A DNA stretch of 64,000 bases from the NCBI RefSeq assembly GCF_964340395.1, contig NC_135558.1, forward strand, positions 14,538,500-14,602,499, written 5' to 3'. Positions 14,036 to 26,275 of this stretch are shown piece by piece. Source of the DNA: Glandiceps talaboti. Taxonomy: Eukaryota; Hemichordata; Enteropneusta; Spengelidae. Under the pieces are notes generated by a model, which ran no database searches, was not told the origin of the DNA, and worked only from the letters and a program-made list of their open reading frames with translations. Every line of letters starts with the position of its first letter. Position 1 is the stretch's first letter. A program made the translations under genes and the position numbers.

Positions 14036-17000
14036 TCGTTTATTTTGTAAATATATCATCACATCTGGAATATGTCTGTTACATATACTTACGTATTCAT
14101 CTCGAAAGTACTAGTGACATTAGTCACATATTTCTTGTGGCTATTCTATATAAGATTTAAAGCATATATCACAAGGCTCATCTGATATTGCAAGTCACAA
14201 AGATATTCGATACGTTTACACACACTTTTGTTTTCCGAACCGTACAGCAGTTGTGAAGTCATTGATATCAATGCCTGTAGTCTTCCATTTGAGCTATTGG
14301 GCTTACCTGACGACATGTCTCTTCGTTGACTCAAATTCAAACGTCATCAATTAAAACAAGATTTCGATCAAGGATTTCCAAAGGAAAACTAAAATTAAAA
14401 GAGTCATTTTGAACCTTTGTAATTAATCTTAGGGATGCTATCACTAATGCTTAGAACGATACATTACAAGTGGGTCTGTTAGTGGCAGCGCTTCACCATA
14501 AATCAGTTTGTACCCTTGTGGGCAGGATGAGGAAATTGAAAATAAAATGAGAGGGTCGTTTATAAATTACAAATAGCAGCTACGAGGAATTTTGACTGAA
14601 GTCCTGCAAGCTGTTTTTTTAGAAAGAAATTTCATTTGTATCAAAACTTACATTTGACTTCGAAGTGATGTCGTAGAGGAACGGCATACCAAGGTCTTTA
14701 GAATTCTGGAAACATTTGTTGCTTCAATGCCAATAAACAGATAGTTGTTTGTAACGTCGGATCTGCAGAGGGGTTGTAATATGTTGTGTGGTTTACGAAC
14801 AGTTTTCACATGAACAAATGTAATGAAAGTACATCGACCGTAACGATAATGCTGAACGATAAAATTATGTAAAATATTACAACAGTACAGCGACACTAGA
14901 TATTCTGAAACGTTCCGTCTACACACTGAAGTCTTATCTAAAAAAAAAGAAAGCATGTCAATTGCACATAACTATTGAGATATATGTACACACTGGGTTG
15001 ACTTGAATAGAGTGGATACGTGGTAATGTTGAATGGCCACGGTGAAAATAAGTTAATAGAAAGCTGACGTATCGAGGATGACTCTTCGTCTTTATGAGCT
15101 CATATCCACACATTTTTAAATGGAGTGTGGGATATTAGTTGTAATATGAATAGCAGACAGGATATGTTTGATAAATTACAACTAAATTGAAGGAAAAGTA
15201 ATGACCATCCCACAAATGGTTATTATTCTCAAAACGCCAGCTTTTAATAAACATATTTAGACCTGGTACAGTCTATTTACCGGATTTCGTGCATGTTTCC
15301 TCGTTAAAATAGAAACAATGAAGTCATGGCGTTGAAAACTGTTCTCTGTTGATATATTCTTCAAGTGGAGCTTCTGATATGTATTTAATTCGATTACAAA
15401 TGTCAAAATAAAAAATAAAGGGCATATCTTAAAACACAAGTATACGGTGACAAAAGGATATCTGTGATAAAGACAAGTACGTTTTCTCACAAGAAAATAG
15501 GAAACCTCAATGAAAATATATTGCCGTACTATATTACTATATATTACATCTGTACTCCAAGCTTAAGCAGCGACATAATGAACTACTTTATGGGTTAATG
15601 TAGGTTGGTTAGTTTATTAAAACTGTATAAATCGGTTTACTTTGCACATAAATTTCATTTAGTAAAATATGCTGAAATGTTAACAGGACGATAAAAAGTG
15701 ATTTGTTGGTACTTTCGGCAATGATTGTTTAGTAGCTGAGTTGTATATCTTGATAGTAATGAAAGTACTGCCCTTCGACACACATTCATGTCCACATACA
15801 TCCAAACGTAGATGCACACATGTCGTAAATCAGGTATTATTGGCCCAGAAAAGAAGCATATCACTGCATTAGATGGTAAATGTACTCTTGATATCTTATG
15901 ATCATTTCTTTGATTGTGTAACTTAACATTCGCATTGAAGGATGATATTTTTTCCGTCTTAAAGGAGGTAACAAAGACTAATTGCGGTAATCTTTCTGAC
16001 TTTTGAAATGAATTGAAAGGGTAATCGTGTTGTACTTTATCAAAGAAAAGTAATATGTCATTAGACTCTCCATCATTTCCTTTTAAAAATATAATCTACG
16101 CATGGTAAGTGGCCACAGTAAGTATTATATTGCAATGGAATTAGTTTAAGAGATTTTTGAGTGGTCATAATTCCCGTTGAAATCGCTACTGACCAAATTA
16201 AACTTCGAAAATAGATATCTTAAGGTAATTATTTCTTACAAAACGAGTTATACGTAAGCCCCGGCGTATATTACATAGGAATAATATATAATAGTACAGA
16301 AGATAAAGTAATAAAAGAATATGCTTCTAACCATAACCATAACCATACTGTTTCTTAGATGTTGAATTGACTAGAACTTTATTCAACCAGATAGTAAACG
16401 GCACAATGGTACAGTTTGACAGTACCGTAAACAATTGTGGTGAAAACCATGAGAATAGTTCCCTGGGTACTAATCAAAGACCATGAACCAGACGAACACG
16501 TAAAACAAGGTTTTGGAACGAGTTACACAGTAATAAAATAAATAATAACAAAAGTGTGCGTGAATTTGTTATAAACAAATACACTAGATGACGATAATGT
16601 AAGAATATATAGGCTGTCTATGGATCGCGCAACACAATTCAATTGAATATGGATAGATGAATAAATAACAAAGTACATGGGACTGAAATAATGTTACAGA
16701 TGCAAACTAAAATGAGCAGCAAGGCAGTTCGCATACTGAAGAAGTACCGTTTTAAATTCACATTACATTTTTATCTACACTGCGTAATGCTCGTATTGCC
16801 ATGAACACGGATATATTATGTAGTCTTAATAATGAACAGCACTCAATTATATATATAATTATATAACATGTGTGTGGCTGTACACATATCACAGTAAGAA
16901 AACATAATGAATGCACATTTATGGTACGGACCCTAAAGTCAGGGCACCATGAATCACAACATTTGCTTACAACATATGATAATTCGCAAGGCATGCCATG

Positions 17001-17502
17001 AAACAATACACGACGATCAATGTGAATAAAAGTGTAAGACCTAGCTCATGCCTCAATTTTGAATAGTTTAATGAGTACTACTATATATGGGTATCGACAG
17101 AAGTCAAACTAACTTGGAGAGTTATTGAAAACCAACCTTTCACTCGAGGTCTCAATCTGCCAATATATTACCTATGGATAAACCACTTATTGAAAGGTAC
17201 ACTGTCTTTTAATGAGTAACTGACCATTTCTTTGTGAATACATCTTTGGTTGTTTGATGTAAACAATGTCCAATTTGCAGTTAATGCAGATTTCAGTAAA
17301 GCTGCAAATTTTACAAATCGTAGTTTGAAAAGAACTTTTTCAAAAACTGTAGTTGCAAACTAACTGTTTACTAAATATACAGGTGACTCAAGAGAGACTA
17401 ATTATTCAAAATAGCATCTCACACATCTTTAAGAAGGGTATTTTTTCATTAAAAATGAAATGAGAATACAGTAGAAATGATCTAAGCATTAACTAAAGAG
17501 GT
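14036..17502. other. No gene seen
   Basis: Unique-looking AT-rich DNA. A small (ccataa)3 run is at ~16332. Confidence 0.6.
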
Positions 17503-17825
17503 CTTAAAATAGCTATGTGGATAAGGACTGGGTATTAATGTTATCATGGCGCCGTGTTTGAAACATCACGTGAAACAAAATATGTTAAGTCCTTGTTTGT
17601 CACTCAATATATTGCAAAAGCGTAATAAAAAGTGTAAAACTTTTGTCATTGTACGTATTCGTACTTTGATAACAAACCCCAATTTGTTTTAGCTTTTGCA
17701 ATGTGTTGAGTTACAAACACAGACTTGGTCACTGTCGAATTTGGAGTAGGAAGCCATGATAAAAAAAAATTATGAAGAAATATCCAAACTAAACACCAAA
17801 TCCTTATCCATATGCCCATTTTAAG
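17503..17825. mobile_element. MITE-like element, copy 2
   Basis: Left end cttaaaatagctatgtgg, right end the reverse complement of cttaaaatgggcatatgg. The inverted repeats run ~30 bp through ataaggaYtKgg. The interior shares gtcattgtacgta, ataacaaacc, and gcttttgcaatgt...gagttacaaac with copy 1, in the same orientation. About 323 bp, non-coding. Confidence 0.7.
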
Positions 17826-18771
17826 TAATGTCTTTTTCTTTTTTTAATAGAAGATTATTCGCATTACTAATTTAGCACTGACCCACATCAAAGATAAACA
17901 AACGCATAGAAAAAGCTCTCTCGCCACACTATATAATTTACCATGTGTTTTAACCAAACGAAACTTCTCTGCTAAACTACGAAATCACGTTGAACAGATA
18001 ACTCAAACACTTCTGCCAGACAGAAGAGCGCAGCTGGATTGATGGTTTTGAACTGAAAGTGGTTATTTTAAAATCTTAAGGGTACCATAAGAGATGTTAC
18101 ACTCCATTTCACGTCAAGTAGTGCGTTCATCTTAATCAACTTCTTAAGGTACATCATTATGGTGTTTACCTAACCAGTTGACTTTAGAAGAATTACTGAC
18201 ATCAGAATCTAGAAGTTAAGATTTATTCATTTTTTAAACATTAAGTTCAGTTTGACAGCATCACTGTTGGAAATCATATAATCAAATAGTTAAGGTACAT
18301 TCCAAAACAAATCTATGACTCTTTGTTAAGTAAAAAAAAAGCAAATAGAATATAGCAACTTAACTCATAATAGAAACAAATATAGTTATTAAATGTAATT
18401 AAAAAACTTTAAAATAAAATTCCAGCCTACCTACATTATTTTCCGAATACATTTTTTTCCTTACCAAATTTCCTGTTCTTCCATATTTCATTAGTTAAAA
18501 TCATGATAATTAAGAAGAAAATCGAGTATCCAAAATACAAACTTTTGATCTTCTGTTATTGATTTACCCTTTAAAAAATCACGACTGTCTTGTTAATTCG
18601 GTCTAATCTATTTAAAACTTAGAGACAAACACCCATTCTTGACATGTCTGTCTGTCAAAAGCACTTCTTAACATGACAATCTGCTGGTCAAACTAATGGT
18701 TCTTTCCTTTTGAAACAGTTCAATCAATTCACAAAAGTATATAGCGTTTTCCGTTGAAACGTGTTCAGCAG

Positions 18772-18833
18772 TGACCTTTGACCAGGTTGGGGAATTTGTA
18801 TATTATCCCGGAAGTACTGGTGCCGCCATTACG
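18772..18833. promoter_or_regulatory. DR1 / ETS / YY1-like motif cluster
   Basis: A perfect DR1 nuclear-receptor site (TGACCTTTGACC, 18772-18783), an ETS/GABP site (CCGGAAGT, 18809-18816) and a YY1-type CCGCCAT (18823-18829) lie within 62 bp of otherwise AT-rich DNA. The combination is typical of TATA-less housekeeping promoters. No exon can be tied to it. Confidence 0.4.
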
Positions 18834-19573
18834 GCGTCAGTGTTCCATCTGAGACACGATTATATTGATAAATACGCAAATTTATGATCTTTGTTTTTTA
18901 TCTATCTGTAAGATGTGACATTCACTTCTCATTTGAAGGGACACCTGTGACAATTCGTTATTCATGGTATATTTTACAAGTCTATTCCAACATACCTGTA
19001 CTTTCTGGACAGCAGTGATCATGCGCTACACTTGAAAACAAATTGGAACGATAGTGAGCTCACATCCTGGATATGTATTAAATAAGATGATACTCGAAAC
19101 GAGTGCAAAACTGAGGTGTACTCGATCTTAAAGTTTCATTATCCCTCGTCCTTTCAGATATAGTCTTAATGTTTCACTCATTGGACATTACGTTTTTGAC
19201 ACATAGCTAGACATATATCAACTCTAGACTTACAGTAACAGGGACACAATAAACACAGCAGGATCCTTTACACACAAGCACATTAAACACTGATATGCAT
19301 TGCTATTTCACATTGCAGTAGCAAAAGGCTTCTAATGAAAACATAACACATAGACGTGATGATTTCAAAAGCTTCAATTGTATATTTCCTAACTGGTAAG
19401 CAACATTTTAAGTTAAATATTTCTACATCCCCACTGTGCACGGCACCTAATATGTGATTGTTTCTTTGCATTCAAAGTTGGTTGAGGGTGTGTAGTAAAT
19501 GTCACGTTGCATGATCTGTGAAACACTAAGCCTACATCATTTTAGCTGTAATACAATAACAATTGAAAATAAG

Positions 19574-19757
19574 CCAGTTTGCATTTCAGTTATACAGTGT
19601 ACAACACAATTATTGAAAACAGTGAACAAATCAGACGGACTTCTTATATTAGTTTCACTATTCACTATTGTTAACTAAAGTAGTTCATATAGTAATAAAT
19701 TAATTCTAGCTAATTTGCATATTGGTTATACATTGAACAAGATAAAATATTAATCGT
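19574..19757 (+). repeat. Degenerate ~135-bp tandem duplication
   Basis: tttgcatttcagttatacagtg (19578) and tttgcatattggttatacattg (19713), each followed by acaa, share about 40 alignable bases. Confidence 0.5.
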
Positions 19758-20789
19758 TCAACTGGCAAAACTTCACTGCCTCAGTTGTTGTTATAGTAGA
19801 TAGCTAGAAGCAGTTGTACTGTCTGTACACATTGGGAGTGGAATTAAAAGGGAGACTTGTTTATGCTGGATAGGAAGCTAATTACAACAGACTGCACTAT
19901 GATCTGAGAACTAGTGTTAGTTGTATGTATTCCCAAACTAGTAAAGTATTTGTCTTAACATAGTACATAAATAAAGCAGATGATTATACTTTTCTTGCGT
20001 TTTGAACTTAAACTGTTACCTTGAATATGGTTAAACTAGATATTTATTTCTCTATCTCATGTTTGTTTTGACATGGATGTATTATGGGTCATTCATAGTG
20101 TTGGATAGACTTCTCATTGTGTACTAACAAACACAAACACTAGTACTTGTCCTTCAATTTCTAACTGCATCTGACGGAATGATCCAAATTAGGTGGATGT
20201 GTTGAGTAAAGGGAGGTGTGAAAAGCTTAGATTCAGTATATGTGTAAATTTTGGTGTGAGGTGAAGCTAACTTTTCACAGCTCCTGTTAATCAACACCTC
20301 TAGCAAATTTAGATCACTCTGGCTGATCCAGTCAGAAGGAAGTCAAGAAGGACAAGTGATTTGTTCGAAATATGACCTTTCCTCAATCAATAGTGGGATG
20401 AAGAGAACTTGTGTATGAATCTTGGTGCATCCACGATGAACATACATAGTTAAATATCTACTAAACATAAACAAGGCTCCAAAAATCAATTAAATTCCCA
20501 CCGTGTTCAGACAATACAACTGCTGCTATTATATATCTACCGAATCAACAAGTGTGGCAATAATGTGTTACAGGATGATATGATAACATTGTATTTCTCG
20601 AAATGGGTACAGCATTATTAAGATGAAATTGATATTCCATTCCATACCCACCATTGTGTCATACAATATCGATCATTGTCATAGCTATTGTTAATTAAAA
20701 TAAACTAATTCGTTGAAAATGATTTTTCTTGGAGTAAGTATTAGTAAAAATCTACAGTGTGCTTTCATTCTATATCTTGCGTATAATGA

Positions 20790-20945
20790 ACGGTATTAGT
20801 GTAATACGTGTATCATTAATTGTGATTTAGGTTAATTCTTGTTGAGATAACACACTCAAAATACAGTCACTATAAAGATAAATTTAAGCCGTAAGGAACA
20901 CACTGAGATGCCATCTATAATAATCAATAATTATAGAATTGCGAG
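20790..20945 (+). repeat. Direct repeat flanking the inverted repeat (left)
   Basis: The block attagtgtaa ... ttaattgtgatt.aggtt ... gataacacactcaa ... aggaacac recurs in the same orientation at 21510-21660. The two copies flank the inverted repeat, ~720 bp apart. Confidence 0.6.
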
Positions 20946-21465
20946 CAAAGGTGACAGGGGAATTGTGGCATTCTACACTAGTTTAAATGGGAACATCACT
21001 CCAGGGAAAGGAAGGTATTTTCATAGACATTTCGTTCTGGAGTCATTTAACGATTTCACATACAGTTTGCGTGATTGCCTGAAAAATTAATTTAACTGAA
21101 ACTCTCTATAACCTCCATTGTCCCGCAAAGGTCCACCGTTGCATCATGGGACTTAGTAGACCTGCATATGTATTAGCTGTACACTGAATATTCATGACTT
21201 CTAAGTATTTTTCACCTTTAGATACAGTCATGAATATTCACTGTGCATCTAATACATATGTACGTCTGTTAAGCACAACAAGGCAACGATGGATCCATTG
21301 TGAGGCCACTGAGTTTCAATTAGGTGTTTTTTTGGCAATCTCGCGAAATTCATGTGATGTCAAATCTTACAATGACTGTCCAACGTTCATGGAAATACAT
21401 CCCTTTCCAGGAGTTGTAGTTTTCATTGAATGGCACGTGCCTGTTGAGCCACTTCCAAACGTATT
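20945..21465. repeat. Long imperfect inverted repeat
   Basis: The left arm (20945-21198) and right arm (21227-21465) pair over ~240-250 bp. The inner part is best: gaatattcatgac (21186) against gtcatgaatattc (21227), then catatgtatta against taatacatatg. Outer blocks such as ccagg(g)aaagg and ttgcctgaaaaa...aactgaaactc also match. The loop is ~28 bp. It could be a fold-back or MITE-type element; chance open frames cross it, but none looks like a gene. Confidence 0.7.
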
Positions 21466-21509
21466 AGCGCAAACCCTACAATGTGTGAGCTTCTTATCTC
21501 ATGTGTATA

Positions 21510-21660
21510 ATGTAAGATATTAGTGTAACAAGTACATCGTTAATTGTGATTGAGGTTGACGCTCATTCAGATAACACTCAACGTATAGTCAATATATCAT
21601 TATTTTGGAGCTATCAGGAACACTCTGCGCATCTCCTATTGGTTACGTGTGAAGGTAAAA
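21510..21660 (+). repeat. Direct repeat flanking the inverted repeat (right)
   Basis: Second copy of the block at 20790-20945, about 70-75 per cent alike by eye. It ends ~100 bp before the CATA array. Confidence 0.6.
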
Positions 21661-21761
21661 AGTGAAATGAGGTATATTATATTATTACTATAGTGGATGT
21701 TATACTGTCAGGAATTTCAACATACAGAGAATTTACTTATTTCTATTTCAGGACCCCAAAT

Positions 21762-22262
21762 ACATACATACATACATACATACATACATACATACATACA
21801 TACATACATACATACATACGTACATACGTACGTACATACATACATACATACATACATACATACATACATACATACATACATACATACGTACATACGTACA
21901 TACGTATATACATACATACACACATACACACATACACACATACATACATACATACATACATAGATACATACATACATACATACATACATACATACATACA
22001 TACACACATACACACATACACACATACACACACATACATACATGCATACATACATACATACATACATACATACATACATACATAGATAGATACACACATA
22101 CATACATACATACATACATACATACATACATACATACATACATACAGACGTACAGACGTACGTACGTACGTACGTACGTACGTGCATGCATGCGTGCGTG
22201 CGTACGTACGTACGTACGTACGTACGTACATACATACATACATACATACATACATACATACG
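21762..22262. repeat. ~500-bp (CATA)n array with variants
   Basis: Mainly catacata, with blocks of cgta, caca, tagata, cagacg and catg. The cgta/catg palindromic block at 22150-22225 separates two purer parts. Confidence 0.97.
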
Positions 22263-24635
22263 TAATCAAACGAGCGTACATTGTGACCTTTTACGTTGTC
22301 CTCAGAACTAGATAAAATACGATAACGTTAACGCCTGATTTGTGAAGGAAGAGACTATTAATAGACTCGAAAGGATACGTGACAATAACATAAAAACCCA
22401 ATCATGCCTGAAGTTTTTGTTACGTGTATTATCCAGACATTGACAGTGTGAGAACTGTTGGCATCAACTATAAATCTATTCAATGAAATCAAGAAATGTT
22501 GGATTTTCAGTCTTGCTCTGCAGGACTAAAAGTTGTCTTTTCTGACGCACATATATAACACATAGGTTGTATATTTTTATCATTTTTTAACAATGCAGGT
22601 AAATCAGTCCAGAATATCGACATCTGTATTTGACAATTGTGCATTTGAAAAAAAGGGCATGATGTAAAATGATTTATAAGATATAGTCATATGTGCACTA
22701 AACCCCTTTGTCTAATGAGATAATTGACGACTTGACTTTGAGCGTTCTTTTTATAACTGGAGTAGAAGTTCAAGCACAAATGTAAGATGGATTTCCCGAT
22801 ATATAGTTGATGTTAATTGTCAAGAAAATCGACCAGAGACATTTCAGAAAACCACAGTAATTGTACATGTAATAACAGTTATCATAATTTCTGTTCTTAT
22901 TCATGAGTTATTGTACTTCCGTTATACACGTTCTCCTGCCCAAACACTTGCAGTTCGTTGAGAAACAAGTACTCTGATCCGTAACTGGTGTATGACTGTT
23001 TATTTATACGAACATCAAGTCAGAGAATACAGTAACATTAGTAATGAATAAATTCAGACACCATTAGACGGAATAAACTGTGCCTGTTGAAAACTGTGAA
23101 AAAGTTCACAACAGTCAAATGTTAACAAAGAATAGAAACATTTAAGCTGTAAGAGAATATCTGCTAAGTTTATTAAATGTGGACGTATGGGATTTACTTT
23201 CATAACTTCAGGATAATATGATGGCAGATTTTCTGAATATTTTTTGTATTTTCATGGAGACACTAAAATCCTTTGTGTGGTTACATAATAACAAACGTTT
23301 ATAAAAATATAAACTTATTATTTATCGTTGATGTTATTACAGATTTTGGTAAACATCATGATATCCGTCCAATCGACAACGTACGAAGTCTTTAACCGAA
23401 GCAGACATGCTCAGTGCTGAATGCTTCACCCCCTCGGCACCAATTCAAGCGTGATTCGAAACAATCGAAGCGTAAAGAAGATATGTATTCAATCGTAGCA
23501 GACAAACGAAACGCCCTCTGGTAACGGGCGGGTAAATAGCAACCGAATAAATACAGGAAACTGCAACGGTCGAATCTTCCTAACAGCTCATCGACATTCG
23601 GCAAGGTGTATGCAGATTTACATTTTTCTATTTAGATAGACTTCTCATATTTATAGCAAACATCGTAGGACATTCGTTGCTCACACATTTACTTAAGACT
23701 GGTTATGTTCATACAAACGTATAACAAACAAATCACGAAACTTCATTAAACGCAGGGCACCACAGCTCTTTCAGAATTCTCCTCACCAACCATATGCGAT
23801 TTTATGGCGTCTTTCCAAACCAAAAAGCTTTGACTCGCATTTTTATAGCCTTTCTAACACTGTAAACCACTCGAATCAATGTTGAAAAGATAAAAAGAAG
23901 TGAAGGTATTTCGCGCACAAATGATTTCTTGAGCGGTGCAATAAAGTACACGAATACGAGTTTCCAGAGTAGGAATAGAACCGTGGAGAACCATTAACAA
24001 GGGGGAAAATTGAAATAACAACAGTAGATGGCCTCCCTCGAGAAAAATTAGGAGTTGAAACAGAAATTCGCGATGAGCTCGGACACATAATTGTACATAC
24101 GTTTCCCATACAGACGCCATCACTCATTTGGGAAAACAATGGAGTCTGTACACGTTTCGTCAAACAGATTGACTCTCTCCGTGACTTACACTTTTGTCTC
24201 TCGACTGCCTCATTTATCTGTATCTACAGGTTGTACAGCATTTACAACGTTCTACCCTTTTCGCCAACAAAAATAATGGTTGAATTTTTGGAATTAAGAC
24301 TATTTAGTTTTTCGATTTAAATTTAAACAAAACCCTGCGCTAATCACTAACAATTGAAGATTTCCAGTAATTTTATTCAATCGCGCGCCAACGACCAATT
24401 AAAAAAGCGCGGTAGCTTAAACGAATCAATATCAAATAATTTATCTAATATTTAAAAAAAAAATTGTTCTCCATTAGAAGAAGATGAACACAAAAACTGA
24501 TATTGGCGTCATTATATACCGATGACATTTGAATACAAAGAATTTTTTCCGCTCTCGTTGAGCTCTATTCACTTGCCAATGTATTCTAACTTGCGGCATC
24601 CATTAATATTACATAATTACTGTACAATGTCCAGC
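22263..24635. other. No supported gene; less AT-rich around 23.4-24.3 kb
   Basis: Overlapping minus-strand frames of 70-95 codons at 23392-24163 lie in CpG-richer sequence, but they lack domains and clear splice sites. Confidence 0.45.
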
Positions 24636-24975
<340 letters not shown>

Positions 24976-25679
24976 CGATTATTGTGCTCCCATCATATCG
25001 ATACGCTAAGATTACTATTAATAACAAATAAAAGGGTTTTCTATTTCGAATATGTGGCTTATCTCCGGAGAATACGAAACTATAGTCATGTGTCGTTTTA
25101 CATTGCCATATAAGATAGACTTCCTTTTTACAGAGTTTCCAGATACAGTTATCAACAGCGAACAGCGAACAGCGGACCCTTAACAGCAAGTAATACCACT
25201 CTACAACGTCTATATAAATTATATATAAATGAAGGATCGGCTTATATTATTTGTTCATACTCACCATATATGAGCAATGTCCCCAATTTATGTGTGTGAA
25301 TCTTGTCAGGAAGTGAAAAAAATTCCCTTCGGGAGATAGGATTTCAAAATCATGAAACCATATACCAAGATGTGCAATATGAATATTTGAAACAATCATG
25401 AATTATTTAATGATAGGGAGTTAACAGTGCCTATGATAGGTCGCATTCTCCTTGCAATTAATCTGAAAACTTAAAGCGTTTGATCTCAAACAGTGATACC
25501 ATTTACTTTCATCTCAAACGCACAATCAATATGTTGAAGTTTGAATAATTTAATTGTGACGAACGACAAAGCTTTGGAACAGCGAGTTAATATGAATGTT
25601 GATACAACTGAAACCAGGAAGCTCGAACCGGATTTACAGAACGTCGTTTTTATACTGAACAAAAATATCACCATAATAG
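24976..25679. other. No gene seen
   Basis: Contains a small duplicated cagcgaacagcgaacagcgg at ~25155. Confidence 0.6.
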
Positions 25680-26275
25680 TTACATTTCATTTCCTGGCTC
25701 CAGAACAATCTTGCTAAAATTGCTACATTTTCATCTTGTTCGGCAAAAATCTTGCTGATATCGTTAACTTGTATTTTCTGGCTTGACAAACCCCTGTCTA
25801 ACATTGCTACATTTTATCAATCTTAATAACGGTGCTACATTTGATCGTTTTGGCTTGTGACAAATCTCATCTGGCTCGACAAAAATCTTACTAACATTTG
25901 TTGTCGGTGGCTGAGCGGTTAAACCCCTTGCCTCTGACCACTACACGGTCGGGGTTCGAACCCGTTCAGGGTTTGATTAAATTTACTATGCTGTAAGTAA
26001 GAAGAGTATCGTTCAGTTTGACTCTACCTAACAACGCATTTTTCACCGGGTTTCCTCCTGCATTAACACTGAACCCATGATGGATGTCCCTCCGTGGACT
26101 TCTTGGGAGACAAGTATTTATTATCCAGTATAAATAAAGATTATTATTATTAAGATTGCTACATTTAATTGTCTGGTTCCATAAAACTATATAATCTTGA
26201 TAATGTTGCTACATATCATCATTTGGATCAACGAAAATCGTATCAACATTGCTATATTTTTATTGCATGCCCTAA
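25680..26275 (+). repeat. Degenerate minisatellite split by the SINE
   Basis: Six imperfect units with the core (a/g)ttgctacattt and an adjoining ctggctc..caaaaatcttgctaa are seen near 25721, 25805, 25832, 26156, 26206 and 26251. Unit length is variable (about 45-75 bp). The array is continuous on both sides of the SINE at 25904-26153, which inserted into it. Confidence 0.65.
25904..26153 (+). mobile_element. tRNA-derived SINE
   Basis: The tRNA-like head has an A box TGGCTGAGCGG (25908-25918) and a B box GGTTCGAACCC (25953-25963), 34 nt apart as in a tRNA; the A box is of Leu/Ser type. The body includes caccgggtttcctcctgc (~26044), and the tail is aataaag plus (ATT)n. The 3' end is in line with LINE-mobilised SINEs. 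Possible imperfect flanking duplication: aacatt (25893) and aagatt (26152). It sits inside a degenerate minisatellite. Confidence 0.8.

Larger units (their letters stand above)
17826..20789. other. Non-coding; regulatory cluster near 18.8 kb
   Basis: Apart from the DR1/ETS/YY1 cluster and the 135-bp duplication at 19574, nothing is recognisable. Confidence 0.55.

Noticed and set aside
21693-22281. Long open frames (up to 180 codons) on both strands
   Set aside because: They are translations of the CATA array (repeating Thr-Tyr-Ile-His or Met-Tyr-Val-Cys) and are open in several frames at once.
23392-24163. Minus-strand frames in less AT-rich DNA
   Set aside because: Two or three frames overlap without domains, and the raised CpG content alone explains the lack of stops.
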